Source: an uncultured Eubacteriales bacterium
Lineage (GTDB): Bacteria; Bacillota; Clostridia; Lachnospirales; Lachnospiraceae
Assembly (NCBI GenBank): GCA_949299375.1
Contig: CASGAH010000004.1
Coordinates: forward strand, 7,622 to 51,252
DNA: 43,631 nt
Direction of reading: 5' to 3'
The translations under genes were made by a program, and so were the position numbers. The notes beneath the pieces were generated by a model. The model ran no database searches. It was not told the DNA's origin and worked only from the letters and a program-made list of their open reading frames with translations. Every line of letters begins with the position of its first letter. Position 1 is the stretch's first letter. Below, piece after piece: positions 39,575-43,631 of this stretch.

Positions 39575-42067
39575 ATGAACAAGAAAAAAATCAAAGGGAG
39601 AGCAATTTTGGGAATGCTCCTTGCTGTTGTGATGATGATCACTCCGCCTGCTTTGGTCTGTGCGGCAAACTGTACAGGGCAAGACGGCGGATATTCGGCG
39701 ACCAAAATTTCTCATCCGGACAAGCCTGCAAAGACGGCTGACGGAATTGTGGACTATGTCGGAAACGGTGTTGTGTCGGCTTCAGATCAAGGTCAGGGGG
39801 ACCGGGGACAAAATTACTCCTGGGCGGCGATTGAATACGAAGAGTATATGTACGTTGCCACCTGCTACAATGCGATGGGGAATACGCTGACATTGATGGA
39901 TTCGGTTCTTGGAAATCACTATGATCAGGAGACGATGACGGCACTTCTGAATGTGATGTACAATGGATCGTTTTACACGGGCGAGGAAGACGGCGGAGAA
40001 CCGGGAGGAATTCTCGTAAAGGTCAATACAAACACGGGAGAAGTGACGCTTTTGATGTCCAAGGAATCGACCGGAGAAAACTGCCTGTTCCGGAATGTCT
40101 GCGAATATGAGGGCAAACTCTATTTCTGCGGCGCGGTAAACGGTTTGCCAAGTGTGTATCAGCTGGATCCTCAGACCGATGAGCATCGGCTTGTCTATCA
40201 GGGACTGACGCTGCAGGAGTTTTATCAGGGATATCTGGCGGGAATCTGTACGGGAGTCCGCGGATTGTGTGAATATAACGGACAGCTGATCGTCAGCTGC
40301 GTGACAAAGGATGGTCCGCTCATTCTCTCCTCCACCCATCCGTGGGACGGACAGGAGGCGTTTACACAGATCGCCAGCCAGGAAGATCTATTCTCCTATC
40401 CGGCATATCACTATGAGGACAGCATTTACGGAGGATCGATCTGGGAAATGGTAGAATTTAACGGAAGCCTGTATGTGGCAATCTGTACCGGAACGCCGGA
40501 AAATAAGCCGGATGAAAATACGATGCAGTCGTTTGCCATTGTCCGCGGGGATCAGGATGCGTCGGGCGCCTGGAGCTGGACGGCTGTTGTGGGAGATCAG
40601 GAGAACGACAATGCCAAATATCCGTTTGGCATTGACCCGGAGCGCACACGATCCGGCGCCTGCGTTCTCTGCGTGTATGACGATTTCCTCTACATTGGCG
40701 AATACAATGATGAGGAGATTGCCCTGGAAAATGTACTGTTCGATCTGGACTTTGATTTTATCAATGAGAACCTTCGCCAGTCTGTCAGCCTCTACCGGAT
40801 GGACAAGAACGAGGAGATGGAACTGATTGTCGGGGATCCCACCGAGATGTTTCCGGAGGGCTCAATGTCCGGCCTTGGCTCTGGCTTTGGGCGCAAGGAA
40901 AATCAGTATATCTGGCGAATGACAGAGTACAACGGAAAGCTCTTTGTCGGAACATTCGACACAAGCAGTCTTTTGGAGCCGCTGGGACAGTTCTTTAACG
41001 GAAATATGGCCAATATGACGCAGGAGGAATGGGAGCAGCTTGTGGCGTTCATCCGGATTCTTCTGGAACTGCAGCAGAGTGCAAGCGATCCGACGGCCCA
41101 GGCGGTTTCGGGCGTGGAGGAGAGCGAGCTGGAGATTGCCCGCAAAAACCAGCTCAATGAATTGTTTGACACATACAGCGACGCGCAGCTGGCGCAGCAA
41201 TTGATGGATGCCGCGCAGCAGACGGATGAGGGGGCTCAGCCGATTTCCATTTCGATGGAAGAATTGATGGAAATCGCAAAAGGAATCCTCACCTGCGGCG
41301 CATACATGAGTACGGCAACGCGAGGATTCGATCTGTATGTGACAGAAAATGGCGTTGATTTTGAGACAATTACCATTGACGGACTGGGAGATCCGTACAA
41401 CCATGGACTTCGTGTGTATGCAGAGACGGATGCCGGACTGTGCATTGGCACAGCAAATCCATTTTACGGGACACAGCTGTGGAAGATTGAGGAAAACAAC
41501 TGTCCGTCGGCTCAGTTTACAGACATCGATCCGGACAGCTGGTATCATGACAGCGTAGACTACTGCATTGAGAACGGATTGATGAATGGAACATCGGAAA
41601 CGACATTCAGCCCGGATGCCTCAATGACAAGGGCACAGCTTGTGACGATCCTCTGGAGACTGGAGGGATCTCCGACGCCGTCCGGCCAGGAAACGTTCAC
41701 CGATTTGTATGAGGACTGGTATCGGCAGGCCGTCCTCTGGGCAGCGGAGAATGGTGTTGTAAACGGAGTCAGCGAGACGCAGTTCCAGCCGGACGGTGCC
41801 ATTACAAGGCAGGATTTGGCCGTGATTTTGTACCGGTATACGGAACTTGTGAGAATGGGAGACGTATCCGGACGGGCGGATCTGAGCGGATATCCGGATG
41901 CGCTGCAGATTGCCGCTTATGCAGAGGATGCGCTCTCGTGGGCCAATGCAAACGGGCTGATTCAGGGGGCAGAGCAGGAAGATGGAGTCTACCTGTATCC
42001 GCAGCGCAGTGCAAGCCGCGCGGAAGTTGCCGCAGTGATGATGCGCTACTGTGAGATGAGCGAGTGA
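39575..42067 (+). CDS. Secreted S-layer homology (SLH) domain protein with repeat-containing N-terminal region
   Basis: An 830-residue exported protein. The signal peptide is MNKKKIKGRAIL plus a hydrophobic run ending near PALVCAA (about residue 31). Residues ~70-640 contain recurring EYxGxLYV-type strands (EYEEYMYVATCYN, EYEGKLYFCGAV, EYNGQLIVSC, EFNGSLYVAICTG, EYNGKLFVGTFD) spaced as in a beta-propeller. The last ~185 residues hold three SLH domains (FTDIDPDSWYHDSVDY; FTDLYEDWYRQAVLWA; a more divergent third), which bind pyruvylated secondary wall polymer. I chose the ATG at 39575 because the signal peptide begins there; the frame is open to 39485. It has its own promoter and terminator. 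Confidence 0.88.
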   Translation: MNKKKIKGRAILGMLLAVVMMITPPALVCAANCTGQDGGYSATKISHPDKPAKTADGIVDYVGNGVVSASDQGQGDRGQNYSWAAIEYEEYMYVATCYNAMGNTLTLMDSVLGNHYDQETMTALLNVMYNGSFYTGEEDGGEPGGILVKVNTNTGEVTLLMSKESTGENCLFRNVCEYEGKLYFCGAVNGLPSVYQLDPQTDEHRLVYQGLTLQEFYQGYLAGICTGVRGLCEYNGQLIVSCVTKDGPLILSSTHPWDGQEAFTQIASQEDLFSYPAYHYEDSIYGGSIWEMVEFNGSLYVAICTGTPENKPDENTMQSFAIVRGDQDASGAWSWTAVVGDQENDNAKYPFGIDPERTRSGACVLCVYDDFLYIGEYNDEEIALENVLFDLDFDFINENLRQSVSLYRMDKNEEMELIVGDPTEMFPEGSMSGLGSGFGRKENQYIWRMTEYNGKLFVGTFDTSSLLEPLGQFFNGNMANMTQEEWEQLVAFIRILLELQQSASDPTAQAVSGVEESELEIARKNQLNELFDTYSDAQLAQQLMDAAQQTDEGAQPISISMEELMEIAKGILTCGAYMSTATRGFDLYVTENGVDFETITIDGLGDPYNHGLRVYAETDAGLCIGTANPFYGTQLWKIEENNCPSAQFTDIDPDSWYHDSVDYCIENGLMNGTSETTFSPDASMTRAQLVTILWRLEGSPTPSGQETFTDLYEDWYRQAVLWAAENGVVNGVSETQFQPDGAITRQDLAVILYRYTELVRMGDVSGRADLSGYPDALQIAAYAEDALSWANANGLIQGAEQEDGVYLYPQRSASRAEVAAVMMRYCEMSE

Positions 42068-42130
42068 TCGCGGTGAGCGGATAAGAGGCACATTTTCCTC
42101 TGTCCGATCAATAGAGAAAAATCAAAAAGG

Positions 42131-42166
42131 ATCTCCATTTGCAGAAATGCGGATGGAGATTTTTTT
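42131..42166 (+). terminator. Terminator after the SLH-protein gene
   Basis: ATCTCCAT (42131-42138) pairs with ATGGAGAT (42153-42160), extended by GCA/TGC within, and is followed by TTTTTT (42161-42166). Confidence 0.9.
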
Positions 42167-42289
42167 CGCGAGTGCACCCGCGTATCGCAGAGGATACGGA
42201 AGGGAAACTTCCCGACCCGATTGCTGTGCGGGGGGACGCTGTCATTTTGCGGTTTCGTGCAGACGGGGAGGCGATCTCGCACAAAACAG

Positions 42290-42318
42290 TTGCAGGAAGT
42301 CCAAAAAATTGGTATGAT
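42290..42318 (+). promoter_or_regulatory. Promoter of the CsoR-type repressor gene
   Basis: TTGCAG at 42290-42295, a 17-base spacer, TATGAT at 42313-42318, ~60 bases before the start. Confidence 0.75.
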
Positions 42319-42381
42319 AGAGAAAACGGGGTGCGGCGGCTGTGCCGTCGGAAACGGGGGTTACACACAAAAGGAGGTCGT

Positions 42382-42738
42382 ATGGAGCAGGAGTGCACGA
42401 AAAAATGTGAAGGATGCCAGATCGAAGGGGAAGATATTACGGAAGAAATATGTATGCGCTGCCGCAAAAAGGTGCGCACAGATGCCGAGTATAAAGATAT
42501 GATTACCCGCTTGAACCGCATCGAGGGACAAGTTCGCGGAATCAAGAAGATGGTGGAAAAAAATGCATACTGCGTGGACATTTTCACGCAGGTGTCTGCG
42601 GTTCAGGCTGCGCTGACGAGCTTTAACCGGAAGCTGCTCGCCAGCCATTTGCGCAGCTGTGTGGTAGACGATATGAAAAATGGAAGAGAAGAAGAAGCCA
42701 TTGAGGAGCTGACGGGCATTTTTCAAAAGCTGATGTAG
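42382..42738 (+). CDS. CsoR/FrmR-family metal-sensing transcriptional repressor
   Basis: A 118-residue all-helical repressor. The family core starts at RLNRIEGQVRGIKKM (43-57). The metal site of the copper sensor CsoR, Cys-His-Cys, is present as Cys64, His89 and Cys93 (AYCVDIF and SHLRSCV). Before the core lies an unusual ~35-residue extension with five Cys (5, 9, 12, 24, 27), of CxxxCxxC and CxxC form. AAGGAGG is 4 bases before the ATG at 42382; a longer frame to 42139 crosses the terminator and is not real. No copper exporter or chaperone is adjacent, so targets and metal are inferred. Confidence 0.9.
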   Translation: MEQECTKKCEGCQIEGEDITEEICMRCRKKVRTDAEYKDMITRLNRIEGQVRGIKKMVEKNAYCVDIFTQVSAVQAALTSFNRKLLASHLRSCVVDDMKNGREEEAIEELTGIFQKLM

Positions 42739-42843
42739 GCGAATCGAGGCGAATCGCATCGGGAAAAGATGGTATACTTTTAAGGATGGAATCGAAGGCG
42801 GAACGGCTGGATTCTGGAAAAGAGTTGAAGATGGGTGGTGCAT

Positions 42844-43631
42844 ATGAAAATAAATTGGAAAGTGCCTTCCAATTGGAACAAGTTTTTTGTGGGTCCGGTT
42901 TTCCTCGTACTGGGGATGCTGGCGGTCAGTCTGTTTATGCTTTTTGTGGACGTAAAGTCCGGACTGATTTTGCTGATGTTTTCCCTTGTCATTTTGTATG
43001 TCTTATACGAAACGTATAAACGGTACGGAGTACAGATCGAGAAACAATTCGTCCTGTTTGGCGCCAATTACGCGCAAGTACAGAGAAGACTGATCCATGA
43101 TATGGCAATTCCGTATGCAATTGCAGATGTCCAGGGGGAGCTTCTCTGGATGAATCAGGCATTTCTTGCCGCGACAGAGGCAAGCAGAAAAAAAAGAAAG
43201 AGCATCCCGGAGCTGTTTGAGGAAATCAGCGCGGATTTTTTTGCGGAGGAGAGTCCGGAAATTGAGAAATATGTCCGCTATGGAGCGAAGACGTATCGGG
43301 TTTTGCTGAACAAAGTGATGCTGGATTCTATTGTGGAGCAGCAGGATGGGCTGCCCTCCCACAATGAATGGGTGTATGCGGTGTATCTGTTTGATGAGAC
43401 GCAGATGGTCCTCTACAAAAACAAAGTGGAGGAGGAAGAACTCATTGCCGGTTTGATTTATCTGGACAACTATGATGAGGTGCTGGAAAGTATCGATGAG
43501 ATGCGCAGATCCGTAAGCATGGCGCTGCTGGAGCGACACATTACAAAGTATATTCAGGATTTCGGCGGAATTGTAAAGAAGCTTGACTCCGATAAATATT
43601 TGATTTTGATCAAAAAGAAAGATCTGACGCA
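42844..43631 (+). CDS. gdpP: Cyclic-di-AMP phosphodiesterase GdpP, N-terminal part
   Basis: The gene starts at 42844 and runs off the window; 262 codons are visible. Two membrane helices (about residues 14-35 and 40-57), a PAS-like domain (AIADVQGELLWMNQAFL) and a start of the degenerate GGDEF domain (LIYLDNYDEVLESIDEMRRS) are as in GdpP/YybT, which cleaves the second messenger c-di-AMP through C-terminal DHH/DHHA1 domains not seen here. GATGGGTGGTG precedes the ATG. A TATACT box at 42773-42778 is a possible -10 element without a clear -35. In many Firmicutes the gene lies near rpsF-ssb-rpsR, as here. Confidence 0.92.
   Translation, partial: MKINWKVPSNWNKFFVGPVFLVLGMLAVSLFMLFVDVKSGLILLMFSLVILYVLYETYKRYGVQIEKQFVLFGANYAQVQRRLIHDMAIPYAIADVQGELLWMNQAFLAATEASRKKRKSIPELFEEISADFFAEESPEIEKYVRYGAKTYRVLLNKVMLDSIVEQQDGLPSHNEWVYAVYLFDETQMVLYKNKVEEEELIAGLIYLDNYDEVLESIDEMRRSVSMALLERHITKYIQDFGGIVKKLDSDKYLILIKKKDLT

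Noticed and set aside
39361-39575. Possible c-di-GMP or other riboswitch ahead of the SLH-protein gene
   Set aside because: I compared the leader with the c-di-GMP-I consensus by eye and the core elements are absent; only a nested hairpin can be shown.
42139-42381. An N-terminal extension of the CsoR-type protein by 81 codons
   Set aside because: It begins inside the terminator stem and crosses the promoter; the AAGGAGG at 42371 fixes the start at 42382.

Overview
The window looks like a chromosomal segment of a Gram-positive anaerobe of the class Clostridia, most likely a Lachnospiraceae relative. The grounds are AGGAGG-type ribosome binding sites, TTGACA/TATAAT promoters, a tyrosine T-box, a V-type ATPase operon, a flavodiiron/rubredoxin protein, FeoAB, a cysteine desulfidase family enzyme and an S-layer-homology protein. 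I see no phage, insertion sequence, CRISPR array, tRNA or rRNA. Assignment to family rests on gene content only.

Layout. 1-2225 (+): the end of an ATPase gene and two permeases of a nucleoside-type ABC importer. 2317-4746 (-): the converging pdp-deoC-cdd operon, which turns pyrimidine nucleosides into bases and acetaldehyde plus glyceraldehyde 3-phosphate. Import and catabolism therefore face each other across one strong palindrome. 4921-7400: a PrcB-like lipoprotein, then an exonuclease and a polyprenyl-type glycosyltransferase on the minus strand. 7545-9785 (+): a consensus promoter, tyrosine T-box, tyrS and, 10 bases later, xpt. 9970-14654 (+): a short-chain dehydrogenase, then feoA-feoB and a CyuA-type Fe-S cysteine desulfidase. 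14800-16042 (-): trmB, a 56-residue unknown and trxA.

16322-24907 (+): a complete V-type ATPase operon in the order G/H, C, I, K, F, E, A, B, D. 24984-26867 (-): one polypeptide joining flavodiiron, flavin reductase and rubredoxin modules. 27164-30924 (+): a potABCD polyamine importer whose binding protein is cut by an in-frame TAA. 31052-32745: a double-S1 protein, a sirtuin and a DUF951 protein. 33083-36687 (+): a helix-turn-helix protein with a large unrecognised C-terminus, an MFS transporter and a membrane-anchored small protein.

36774-37376 (-): a cytidylate-kinase-like protein with a long structured leader. 37828-39086 (+): rpsF-ssb-rpsR. 39575-42067 (+): a secreted SLH protein. 42382-42738 (+): a CsoR-type metal sensor with an extra Cys-rich N-terminus. 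42844-end (+): the start of gdpP. In many Firmicutes rpsF-ssb-rpsR and gdpP lie close together, so the SLH and CsoR genes look like an insertion into a conserved neighbourhood.

Most of the window is recognisable housekeeping. The less ordinary points are the interrupted potD, xpt behind a tyrosine T-box, the His/Cys-rich linker in FeoB, the divergent half of the V-ATPase K subunit, the Cys-rich CsoR extension, the unknown sensor-like helix-turn-helix protein, and a hairpin lying between Shine-Dalgarno sequence and start codon of the cytidylate-kinase-like gene. I did not find a clearly new multi-gene system.
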